From: Prevotella sp. CAG:732
GTDB taxonomy: Bacteria > Bacteroidota > Bacteroidia > Bacteroidales > Bacteroidaceae
Length of the DNA: 44,939 bases
NCBI GenBank assembly: GCA_000436035.1
Contig: FR893288.1
Span: forward strand, 12,669 to 57,607
Reading direction: 5' to 3'
Positions 31,510-38,701 of this stretch are shown here, piece by piece. Under the pieces are notes generated by a model. The model was not told where the DNA came from. It ran no database searches and saw only the letters and a program-made list of their open reading frames with translations. A program made the translations under genes and the position numbers. The stretch's first letter is position 1. Every line of letters begins with the position of its first letter.

Positions 31510-33741
31510 TTATATTCTCGTCACTTGTTTCACTCCCTTCACGGCACTCAGTTTCTTGATGAGCGCCTCGGTCTTGCCTGCGTCATCGATCATCACCGTT
31601 ACGTTGCCAGAGAACAAGCCGTCTTTCGAGGAGATGTTGATGCCTCTCATCACGAGCTTGTCTTCCTTGGAGATGATGTTGGTGATGTTGCTCACGATAC
31701 CAATGTCGTCGTTGCCTATGATGCGGAGGGTGATGGCGTACTTCGACGTTCCCTTTCCGCTCCAGCGTGCCTTCACGATGCGATAACCGAAACGGCGGCG
31801 CAACTCTCTGGCGTTCGGACAGTCGGTGCGGTGTATCTTGATGCCCTTGTTGATGGTGACGAATCCGAAGATAGGGTCGCCATAGATAGGGTGGCAGCAG
31901 TGTGCCAGTTCGAAGTCGATGCCCTTCAGGTTCTCGTCGATGGTGAGCACGTCGTCGCTCTGCTTCATCAGTTCCTCGGTAGGATTCTCGTACTCGAAGT
32001 TGGCTGCACTTTCGGCAGTTTTCGTCACGTTGGTGAGATTGAGGTCGTGGTCACGCTCCGCCACATATCGGTCGATCACCGTGTTGACGTCCAGTTTCTC
32101 CTCAGCGATGTCCTTGTAGAAGTCGGAGTTCTCCTTGTAGCCCATCTTCTTGATGATGCGAGCCATCGTGCTCTCGTCGATGTCTATCTTGCGGTTCTTG
32201 AAGCGTCGCTCGATGAGTTCCTTGGCGTAGAGACCGTCTTTCTTCTGCGTCTCCTTGAGGGCGAGACGTATCTTCGCCTTCGCCTTCGAGGTCTGCACGA
32301 TGTTGAGCCATTCATGGCGAGGCTTCTGGTTGCTCTGCGTGAGAATCTCGATCTGGTCGCCAGAGTGGAGTTCCTGTCGGAAGCTCACCGCCCTGCCATT
32401 GATCTTGCCGCCCACACACGTGTTGCCGATGCGAGAGTGGATGTAGTAGGCGAAGTCGAGCACCGTCGCCCCCTTTGGGAAGTTCAGGAGGTCGCCCTTC
32501 GGCGTGAACACATAGACCTCGTCTTCCTTCAGGTCGGTGGTAAACTGGTCCATCAACTGGAGGTCGTCGTTGTTCTCTAGGGCACTGCGGATGTTGGCGA
32601 GCCATTCGTCGATGCCACCCTCGCCCTGCTTGATGCCCTTGTAGCGCCAGTGTGCGGCGAGTCCATGCTCGGCAATGTCGTCCATGCGCTCGGTACGTAT
32701 CTGTACCTCCACCCACTTGTTTTCCGGTCCCAGCACGGTGGTGTGCAAGCTCTCATAGCCATTGCTCTTCGGCACGGAGAGCCAGTCGCGCATACGCTTC
32801 GGGTTCGGCTGATACATGTCGGTGATGATGGCGAACACCTGCCAGCACTGCTTGTATTCCATCTCACGAGGCACATCGAGGATGATACGGATGGCGAAGA
32901 GGTCATATACGCCCTCAAAACCGCAGTTCTGCTTCTTCATCTTCTGCCAGATGGAGTGGATGCTCTTTGTTCTGCCCTTCATGTGGTACTTCAGTCCAGC
33001 CTCGTCTAGTTTCTCCTGGATTGGTTGGATGAAGCGGGCGATGTAAGCATCACGTGAACGCTTGGTGGCATTCAGTTTCTCCTTAATTAAATAATAGGCG
33101 TCGTGCTCCAGGTACTTCAGACTGAGGTCCTCCAGCTCGCTCTTCAGTTTGTAGAGTCCGAGCTTGTGGGCGAGTGGGGCATAGAGGTAACTAGCTTCCT
33201 CGCTCACCTCATGCTTCGCCACCACCTGTTCTGTGTCACGTATCTGTCGCATTACGTTCACACGGTCGGCTATCATGATGAGGATCACGCGCATGTCCTC
33301 AGAGAACGAGATGAGCAGGTTGCGGAAATTCTCGCTCTCGATGATTGGGTTGCGCTTGTATAGGTCGTGGATGCGGAGGAGTCCACCGATGATGTGCTCC
33401 ACGCTATCTCCATATTTGCTCTTGATGTCTTCGAGGGTCTGGTAGCCGTCGATGACGCTGGTCTGCATGAGGATAGCGATGACACCATCACGTTTGAGAC
33501 CAATCTCGTTGACGGCGATCTCGGCGGTTTGAAGGGCGTGCAGGATAGGGTTCAATCCAAACACGTCGCGACGTATCTGATGGTTCTCGAAGGCATGGTG
33601 GATGTCCTCGCGCAGATGTTGCTCGTCGTCCTTGCTGAAAGTGTCGCCGATGGCTGCTCTCAGACGGTTGAGGATGAGTAGCGTTTGCTCCCTCTCCTCA
33701 GGTGTAAAAGTGAATGTTTCGTTCATATTCATTCCCTCCAT
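31510..33741 (-). CDS. RelA/SpoT family (p)ppGpp synthetase with degenerate HD domain
   Basis: A 743-residue long Rel protein controlling the stringent response. The synthetase domain (about 240-360) is intact, with GRTKSIHSIWQKM, YDLFAIRIIL, PKSNGYESLHTTV and VEVQIRTERM. It continues with a TGS domain (about 405-465), a helical region and a C-terminal ACT domain (about 668-743, TLRIIGNDDIGIVSNI). The N-terminal hydrolase domain has lost its catalytic HD: where 'LHDxVED' is expected the sequence reads LMQTSVID (91-98). It should therefore make but not degrade (p)ppGpp. Bacteroidota often carry a second, bifunctional Rel elsewhere. A minus-strand TACCTTTG -7 box lies at 33757-33764. Confidence 0.93.
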   Translation of the reverse strand: MEGMNMNETFTFTPEEREQTLLILNRLRAAIGDTFSKDDEQHLREDIHHAFENHQIRRDVFGLNPILHALQTAEIAVNEIGLKRDGVIAILMQTSVIDGYQTLEDIKSKYGDSVEHIIGGLLRIHDLYKRNPIIESENFRNLLISFSEDMRVILIMIADRVNVMRQIRDTEQVVAKHEVSEEASYLYAPLAHKLGLYKLKSELEDLSLKYLEHDAYYLIKEKLNATKRSRDAYIARFIQPIQEKLDEAGLKYHMKGRTKSIHSIWQKMKKQNCGFEGVYDLFAIRIILDVPREMEYKQCWQVFAIITDMYQPNPKRMRDWLSVPKSNGYESLHTTVLGPENKWVEVQIRTERMDDIAEHGLAAHWRYKGIKQGEGGIDEWLANIRSALENNDDLQLMDQFTTDLKEDEVYVFTPKGDLLNFPKGATVLDFAYYIHSRIGNTCVGGKINGRAVSFRQELHSGDQIEILTQSNQKPRHEWLNIVQTSKAKAKIRLALKETQKKDGLYAKELIERRFKNRKIDIDESTMARIIKKMGYKENSDFYKDIAEEKLDVNTVIDRYVAERDHDLNLTNVTKTAESAANFEYENPTEELMKQSDDVLTIDENLKGIDFELAHCCHPIYGDPIFGFVTINKGIKIHRTDCPNARELRRRFGYRIVKARWSGKGTSKYAITLRIIGNDDIGIVSNITNIISKEDKLVMRGINISSKDGLFSGNVTVMIDDAGKTEALIKKLSAVKGVKQVTRI

Positions 33742-33756
33742 GTTAATTTTTCAATG

Positions 33757-33764
33757 CAAAGGTA
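33757..33764 (-). promoter_or_regulatory. -7 element of the Rel gene
   Basis: TACCTTTG on the minus strand, 16 bp before the start at 33741. No TTTG is seen at the usual -33 distance. Confidence 0.5.
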
Positions 33765-33782
33765 CAAAAAATCGCACGAAAA

Positions 33783-33814
33783 TTTCTCTTTTTCAAAAAA
33801 TATTACTATTTTTG
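33783..33814 (+). promoter_or_regulatory. DUF4301 gene promoter
   Basis: TTTC (33783-33786, near -33), 20 bp and TATTTTTG (33807-33814), 37 bp before the start at 33851. Divergent from the Rel promoter. Confidence 0.55.
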
Positions 33815-33850
33815 TGGCATATTCGCATAAAATAACATAAATGTGGTATT

Positions 33851-35419
33851 ATGAATCAGCAAGATCTTAACCAAATTCAGGCTCGTGGTATCAGCGAGCA
33901 ACAAATTGAACATCAGTTGGAACAAATCAAGCAAGGCTTCCCTTTCTTGAAATTGGAAGGTGCTGCTGCCATTGGCAAGGGCATCGTGGCTCCGACAGAC
34001 GATGAAGTGACGAACTATGAGAAGGCTTGGAACGACTATAAGGCGGAGGGACACAAAATCGTGAAGTTTGTGCCTGCCTCTGGTGCCGCTAGCCGTATGT
34101 TCAAGAATATGTTTGCCTTCCTCAACGCTCCTTACGACGTGCCTACTACTGATTTCGAGAAACAGTTTTTCGACAACATCAAGAAGTTCGCCTTCCGTTC
34201 TGCTCTCTGCGACAAATGCCATGAGAACGAGGGCAAGGGCATCATGTGTCTCATCAAGAAGGGCAACTACAAGGCTGTGGTAGCCAATCTCTTGGAGGCG
34301 AAGGGATTGAACTACGGTCAGTTGCCTAAGGGATTGCTCCTCTTCCATGAGTATTCTGCCGATGAGGTGCGCACTCCGATGGAGGAGCACTTGGTGGAGG
34401 CTGCCCTCTATGCTAGCAGCAATGGCGAGGCCAACGTTCACTTCACCGTCTCTCACGACCATCTCGCTCTCTTTAAGCAGAAGGTGGCTGAGAAGGCTGA
34501 CTTCTATGCACAGAAGTTTGGCGTGAAGTACAACATCTCCTTCTCTGAGCAGAAACCAAGCACCGACACCATCGCTGCCAACCCAGACAATACTCCATTC
34601 CGCAATGAGGATGGCTCTTTGCTCTTCCGTCCGGGTGGTCATGGCGCGCTCATCGAGAACCTCAATGAGATTGATGCCGACGTGGTGTTCATCAAGAACA
34701 TCGATAATGTGGTGCCTGATCGCTTGAAGGCTGACACCGTGACCTACAAGCAGGTGATTGCAGGTGTCTTGGTGACCCTTCAGAAGAAGGCGTTCGAATA
34801 TCTCAAGGTGCTCGACTCTGGTCTGTACAACCATGAGAAGTTGGAGGAGATCATCCGCTTCGTTCAGCGTGACCTCTGCTGTCGCAAGGCTGACATCAAG
34901 GAACTGGAGGATGCCGACTTGGTCATCTATCTCCGCAAGAAGTTGAACCGTCCTATGCGTGTCTGCGGCGTTGTCAAGAACGTGGGTGAGCCAGGTGGTG
35001 GTCCATTCCTTACTTATAATAGCGATGGCACTGTCAGCTTGCAGATTTTGGAAAGCTCTCAGATTGACACCAACAACGAGGAGTACATGAAGATGTTTAC
35101 CCAGGGCACTCACTTCAACCCTGTGGATCTCGTTTGTGCTACTAAGGACTACAAGGGTCAGCCATTCGACTTGCCTAAGTATGTGGATCCTAGCACGGGC
35201 TTCATCTCTAGCAAGAGTAAGAACGGCAAGGACTTGAAGGCATTGGAGTTGCCGGGTCTCTGGAACGGTGCGATGAGCGACTGGAACACCGTCTTCGTAG
35301 AGGTTCCATTGAGCACCTTCAACCCGGTGAAGACTGTCAACGACTTGCTTCGTGACCAGCACCAGGCTGTAGTGGGTGGCGTGCATCACGAGGGTGGTTG
35401 CTGCGGCGGCAAGCACTAA
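33851..35419 (+). CDS. DUF4301 family protein
   Basis: A 522-residue protein of the DUF4301 family, found in Bacteroidota. VPASGAASRMFKNMFAFL (about 75-92) resembles a nucleotide-binding loop, and LLFRPGGHGALIENLNEI with VFIKNIDNVVPDR (about 257-295) strongly recalls the sugar-nucleotide uridylyltransferase fold (GGHGAL and KNIDN motifs). I infer a GT-A-type nucleotidyltransferase fold with unknown substrate. The tail is His/Cys/Gly-rich (VHHEGGCCGGKH) and may bind a metal. It has its own promoter, and its terminator overlaps the rnpB promoter. No enzymatic function is established for the family as far as I know. Confidence 0.85.
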   Translation: MNQQDLNQIQARGISEQQIEHQLEQIKQGFPFLKLEGAAAIGKGIVAPTDDEVTNYEKAWNDYKAEGHKIVKFVPASGAASRMFKNMFAFLNAPYDVPTTDFEKQFFDNIKKFAFRSALCDKCHENEGKGIMCLIKKGNYKAVVANLLEAKGLNYGQLPKGLLLFHEYSADEVRTPMEEHLVEAALYASSNGEANVHFTVSHDHLALFKQKVAEKADFYAQKFGVKYNISFSEQKPSTDTIAANPDNTPFRNEDGSLLFRPGGHGALIENLNEIDADVVFIKNIDNVVPDRLKADTVTYKQVIAGVLVTLQKKAFEYLKVLDSGLYNHEKLEEIIRFVQRDLCCRKADIKELEDADLVIYLRKKLNRPMRVCGVVKNVGEPGGGPFLTYNSDGTVSLQILESSQIDTNNEEYMKMFTQGTHFNPVDLVCATKDYKGQPFDLPKYVDPSTGFISSKSKNGKDLKALELPGLWNGAMSDWNTVFVEVPLSTFNPVKTVNDLLRDQHQAVVGGVHHEGGCCGGKH

Positions 35420-35446
35420 ATGATGTTTTTTGTCAAAAAATATAAA

Positions 35447-35492
35447 AAAGGTAATGAAAAGTAGTGTTGTTCACTATTTTTTCATTACCTTT
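35447..35492 (+). terminator. DUF4301 terminator overlapping the rnpB promoter
   Basis: A long inverted repeat, 35447-35466 against 35472-35492 (AAAGGTAATGAAAA with TTTTTTCATTACCTTT plus GTAGTG with CACTA), loop TTGTT. The 3' arm contains the TACCTTTG box of rnpB at 35486-35493. Confidence 0.7.
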
Positions 35493-35493
35493 G
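35486..35493 (+). promoter_or_regulatory. rnpB -7 element
   Basis: TACCTTTG lies 8 bp before the rnpB 5' end at about 35501. A GTTG at 35466-35469 could serve as -33, at a shortened 16-bp spacing. Confidence 0.55.
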
Positions 35494-35500
35494 CATTTCC

Positions 35501-35919
35501 AAAAGCAGCGCTTCGGTCTGTCGCTGGCATTCTCTTATGGGGATGCGAGAGGAAAGTCCGGGCAGCGCAGGGCATCCCACTTCCGAAACTAGAAGCTATT
35601 GGTGACAGTAGGTGTCGGCAGAAGAAAATGACCGCCCGAAACTTATCCCGTATCCATGCGGGGGTAGTGTCGGGTAAGGGTGAGAAGGTGGTGTAAGAGA
35701 CCACCAGTTGGCGGGTGATCGCCAGGCTGTGCCATCTGGGAGCTGTAAGCTCATGTAAACCGCAGATTGAGGGCGGCTCGTCCGATTGCCTTCGGGCTAC
35801 TGTGGAGGGTAGAGTGCTTGAGCCTAGGGGTGACTCTAGGACTAGATAAATGGCAGACGACTCTGAGCGGTGTCATCCGTGAGGAGCTACAGAACTCGGC
35901 TTATAGGGGCACTGCTTTT
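35501..35919 (+). ncRNA. rnpB: RNase P RNA (bacterial class A)
   Basis: The catalytic RNA of RNase P, which trims tRNA 5' leaders. The ends AAAAGCAG (35501-35508) and CTGCTTTT (35912-35919) pair as helix P1. The universal blocks are present: GAGGAAAGTCCGGGC near 35548-35562 (P4/CR I region) and ACAGAACTCGGCTTATAG near 35890-35907 (CR V). ACCGCCCG near 35630 and GGGTAAGGGTGAGAAGG near 35672 are also typical. The length of about 419 nt suits a Bacteroidota class A RNA. Open frames of 60-90 codons that cross it are not genes. An A/T-rich stem with T run follows at 35937-35989. Confidence 0.95.
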
Positions 35920-35936
35920 CTTTTTTACCTATTTAA

Positions 35937-35989
35937 AGTGAAAGCGAAGGATTCTATATTCCTAGGATTCCTTTGCTTTTTTACTTTTA
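35937..35989 (+). terminator. Terminator downstream of rnpB
   Basis: Arms AGTGAAAGCGAAGGAT and TCCTTTGCTTTTTTACTTTT pair imperfectly across a CCTAGG loop (35937-35989), with T6 in the 3' arm. It also lies just upstream of the 36008 gene. Confidence 0.55.
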
Positions 35990-36007
35990 ACTAAAAAATA
36001 AAACGAT

Positions 36008-36433
36008 ATGAATCTCAAAGACCCAGAAAAGGAATTTTTTAATGATTTCGAGCATAAGGTGACCGACAAGATGAAGAAGTATGCCGACCGTGTCGATTTC
36101 CCTAAGGTAGAAGACTACGGAATCACCCGTATGGAGCTCGATGATTATCTCTTCGATAAGCAAGCCATCCTCGACATGGCTGGCACCCCACGTACCAAGA
36201 TGACGGTGGGTGGCATCATCACGCTCCTGCCAGTCATCGTCCTCTCCGCCTTCCCGGATAGTGCTTACATCTATGGCAAGATGTGGACCACCGTCCTCGC
36301 CATCGTCGTTGGTTTTATGCTCTATATGTGCATCTACGCCCTTCAGAAGGCGATCATCCAGCTGAGACTCAGCAAGCACAAGGATGTGAAGTACGAGACT
36401 TTCATCAAGGCGGTGCTGTTCTATGAGGGGTAG
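36008..36433 (+). CDS. Hypothetical membrane protein with two TM helices
   Basis: A 141-residue protein. The first 60 residues are charged and cytosolic (EKEFFNDFEHKVTDKMKKYADRVDF, split as FFNDFEHKVTDK and MKKYADRVDF). Two hydrophobic helices then lie near 66-85 (MTVGGIITLLPVIVLSAF) and 91-112 (WTTVLAIVVGFMLYMCIYAL), with a basic tail. I do not recognise a named family. It begins 89 bp after rnpB, behind the weak rnpB terminator, and is likely transcribed from there. It is convergent with the antitoxin region. Confidence 0.75.
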   Translation: MNLKDPEKEFFNDFEHKVTDKMKKYADRVDFPKVEDYGITRMELDDYLFDKQAILDMAGTPRTKMTVGGIITLLPVIVLSAFPDSAYIYGKMWTTVLAIVVGFMLYMCIYALQKAIIQLRLSKHKDVKYETFIKAVLFYEG

Positions 36434-36442
36434 AGTGGGAGG

Positions 36443-36583
36443 TTATCTCATATTACTTCTATTGTCTAATAGATAATTGATGAAGTTGTCGGATATGGTA
36501 GATATTTCTCACTTATCATATATTGTGAGCAAGTCTATCTTTATGGTATCATCGTCTATCTTTTGGATGTTATAGGTAATGTA
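36443..36583 (-). pseudogene. Relic of a RelE/ParE-type toxin gene
   Basis: Directly after the antitoxin stop the same frame continues as YNIQKIDDDTIKIDLLTIYDK, stop (TGA at 36509-36511), then EISTISDNFINYLLDNRSN. The block LLTIYDK-stop-EISTISDNFI matches the C-terminal end of Bacteroidota RelE/ParE toxins ('LLTIYDKSE..TISD'), with the Ser codon TCA changed to TGA. The first two thirds of the toxin are missing. Two independent lesions point to a pseudogene. Confidence 0.7.
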
Positions 36584-36853
36584 TTAATCTAATTTGTCCA
36601 AAAACTCATCAAATGTCATTGGTCTCGTTCCATTTTTTTCATGTGCTTCCATTTGGTCAAGCGCACGATTGAGGCTTTCTGCTACGTATGCCTCTTGTTC
36701 TTTTCTTGTCATGTATGTCTCTCTGTAGCTCTTTACCGGAGTAGTCAGTGTATCTGACAATTTTTCGGCATACTCCTTTACCTTGGCAATGAATTCGTCA
36801 AGGCTGTATTTGCCTGTGTTAGGAACTTGCAGTTGTATGTTTATCGTCTCCAT
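36584..36853 (-). CDS. Probable antitoxin of a decayed type II toxin-antitoxin pair
   Basis: An 89-residue acidic protein from ATG 36853 (METINIQLQVPNTGKYSLDE). A short N-terminal strand, ETINIQLQVP, is typical of small DNA-binding antitoxins. It is followed by helical charged segments and a disordered acidic end (RPMTFDEFLDKLD), the usual toxin-neutralising tail. Upstream in-frame codons to 36958 are hydrophobic, overlap the promoter and are rejected. It has a full promoter at 36878-36908. Downstream lies only the toxin relic described above, so the antitoxin is orphaned. The family is inferred from context and composition. Confidence 0.7.
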   Translation of the reverse strand: METINIQLQVPNTGKYSLDEFIAKVKEYAEKLSDTLTTPVKSYRETYMTRKEQEAYVAESLNRALDQMEAHEKNGTRPMTFDEFLDKLD

Positions 36854-36877
36854 AATTATGTAATCTTTAAACTTCTG

Positions 36878-36908
36878 CAAAAATACAATTATTATTTGAA
36901 TTTGCAAA
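36878..36908 (-). promoter_or_regulatory. Antitoxin gene promoter
   Basis: Minus-strand TTTG (36905-36908), 19 bp, TATTTTTG (36878-36885), 25 bp before the start at 36853. Confidence 0.65.
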
Positions 36909-36931
36909 GGAAATAAGGGAGAAAATAAAAT

Positions 36932-36962
36932 AAGCGTGCTTATCATCACGATAAACACGCTT
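36932..36962 (-). terminator. gdhA terminator
   Basis: The arms AAGCGTG-TTATC and GATAA-CACGCTT (36932-36944 with 36950-36962) pair with a bulge. On the minus strand an ATTTTATTTTC tract follows. Confidence 0.75.
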
Positions 36963-37016
36963 CAATTATTTAAAGACCAGGGGCAGAAATCCCCTAGAAC
37001 AATCTATCCTTCAATA

Positions 37017-38351
37017 TTATACGATGCCTTGAGCCATCATAGCCTTAGCTACCTTCAAGAAACCAGCAACGTTGGCACCCTTCACGTAGTTGACATAGCC
37101 ATCAGCCTCTGTACCATACTTCACACAGTTGGCGTGAATGTCGTTCATGATGTCGTGGAGCTTAGCATCAACCTCCTCACGAGACCACTTCAAGCGCTCA
37201 GAGTTCTGGCTCATCTCAAGACCTGATACTGCAACACCACCAGCGTTGGCAGCCTTACCTGGAGAGTAGAGAATCTTAGCATCCTGGAATACCTTGATAG
37301 CCTTTGGGGTAGTTGGCATGTTAGCACCCTCGCTGACAGCGATTACACCGTTGGCAACCAAAGCCTTAGCAGCCTCCTCGTTGATCTCGTTCTGAGTAGC
37401 AGATGGGAGAGCGATGTCTGCCTTCTCAAACCAAGGCTTAGCACCCTCTACATACTTCACGCCGTATTTCTCAGCATACTCCTTGATACGACCACGCTCT
37501 ACGTTCTTCAACTCCATGATGTAAGCGAGCTTCTCAGCATCGATACCATCTGGGTCGTAGATGTAACCGTTAGAGTCTGAACATGTCACTGGCTTAGCAC
37601 CCAACTGGATCAATTTCTCCATTGTGTATTGAGCTACGTTACCTGAACCAGAAACCAAGACTGTCTTGCCCTTGATGTCGATGTTCTTGGTAGCCAACAT
37701 GTTGCAGAGGAAATATACGTTACCGTAACCTGTAGCCTCAGGACGGATGAGAGAACCACCGAACTCCTGACCCTTACCGGTCAACATACCCTGGAACTGA
37801 TGAGTCAACTTCTTGTACATACCGAACAAGTAGCCTACCTCACGACCACCTACACCGATGTCACCAGCAGGAACATCCTCGTCAGGACCGATGTGGCGAT
37901 AAAGCTCAGTCATGAAAGCCTGGCAGAAACGCATCACCTCGGCATTGCTCTTACCACGTGGAGAGAAGTCTGAACCACCCTTAGCACCACCCATTGGGAG
38001 AGTAGTCAAAGAGTTCTTGAATGTCTGCTCGAAAGCGAGGAACTTCAAGATACCCAAGTTTACAGACTTGTGGAAACGAAGACCTCCCTTATATGGGCCA
38101 ATCACGTTGTTGTGCTGGATGCGGTAACCCATGTTAGTCTGCACGTTACCCTTGTCATCTACCCATGATACACGGAACTCGATTACACGGTCTGGGATGC
38201 AAAGACGCTCGATGAGGTTTGCTTTCTCAAATTCAGGGTGCTTGTTGTACTCTTCCTCGATAGTGCCGAGTACCTGACTAACTGCCTGGATGTATTCAGG
38301 CTCATTAGGGAATCTTCTTTCAAGATTCGCGATTACTTCTGATGCTTTCAT
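37017..38351 (-). CDS. gdhA: NADP-specific glutamate dehydrogenase
   Basis: Converts 2-oxoglutarate and ammonia to glutamate, the main ammonia-assimilating step in many gut Bacteroidota. The 444-residue length is that of the small hexameric enzyme. The substrate site is LTTLPMGGAKGGSDFSPRG (about 115-133), with the catalytic Lys in GGAKGGSD. GDIGVGGREVGYLFG is near 163-177, and the Rossmann motif is VLVSGSGNVAQYTMEK near 230. NADP use is inferred from overall similarity. It has a full consensus promoter at 38451-38481 and its own terminator. Confidence 0.97.
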   Translation of the reverse strand: MKASEVIANLERRFPNEPEYIQAVSQVLGTIEEEYNKHPEFEKANLIERLCIPDRVIEFRVSWVDDKGNVQTNMGYRIQHNNVIGPYKGGLRFHKSVNLGILKFLAFEQTFKNSLTTLPMGGAKGGSDFSPRGKSNAEVMRFCQAFMTELYRHIGPDEDVPAGDIGVGGREVGYLFGMYKKLTHQFQGMLTGKGQEFGGSLIRPEATGYGNVYFLCNMLATKNIDIKGKTVLVSGSGNVAQYTMEKLIQLGAKPVTCSDSNGYIYDPDGIDAEKLAYIMELKNVERGRIKEYAEKYGVKYVEGAKPWFEKADIALPSATQNEINEEAAKALVANGVIAVSEGANMPTTPKAIKVFQDAKILYSPGKAANAGGVAVSGLEMSQNSERLKWSREEVDAKLHDIMNDIHANCVKYGTEADGYVNYVKGANVAGFLKVAKAMMAQGIV

Positions 38352-38450
38352 AATCTAATCTTTTATTGGGTTTAAAATTGTTATTCTCTTTCTTTTCGGA
38401 AATCATCCTTTTCTATATTGGTAGAATTGGTTGTTTCCTTATTTCGGTTG

Positions 38451-38481
38451 CAAAGGTAAAGAAAAAGATTGAAATAGCAAA
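38451..38481 (-). promoter_or_regulatory. gdhA promoter
   Basis: Minus-strand TTTG (38478-38481), 19 bp, TACCTTTG (38451-38458), about 100 bp before the start. Confidence 0.75.
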
Positions 38482-38612
38482 CAAAAAGAAAGAAAAAATG
38501 CAGAAAAAGTAGAAAAAAGTCACTTTTTAACTTTTGATAAGATAGTGAAAGGCGTGATTTGTGCTCGCACACCTTATTATATATAGCAATCTTAAAGGGG
38601 AATAAAACAAAT

Positions 38613-38652
38613 CAAGCAAGGGAAAGGGGATGTACCTACTTTCTCTTGCTTG
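38613..38652 (-). terminator. Terminator of the Rpn gene
   Basis: The 14-nt arms at 38613-38626 and 38639-38652 pair with one mismatch (CAAGCAAG/CTTGCTTG core). The downstream side on the minus strand carries TTTTATT. Confidence 0.65.
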
Positions 38653-38701
38653 GTCATATTTGATTTTTGTATCCATCATTAGATGATAGAAGCTTTCTCA
38701 C

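Larger units (their letters stand above)
38352..38701. other. Intergenic region between gdhA and the Rpn gene
   Basis: 350 bp without a gene. It holds the gdhA promoter (38451-38481), a copy of the ACCTTATTATATATAG motif (38570-38586) and the hairpin at 38613-38652. A 63-codon frame that covers 38381-38572 is very hydrophobic, spans the promoter and is not a gene. Confidence 0.6.

Noticed and set aside
33806..35416. 536-codon frame antisense to DUF4301
   Set aside because: It spans the divergent promoter region, reads as Leu/Val/His-rich shadow sequence, and the sense gene has clear motifs.
35430..35994. Frames of 60-90 codons across the RNase P RNA
   Set aside because: The region has the conserved rnpB blocks and closing helix; the frames have no protein-like features.
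38381..38572. 63-codon minus-strand frame upstream of gdhA
   Set aside because: It contains the gdhA promoter and is a Phe/Leu run produced by A/T-rich DNA.
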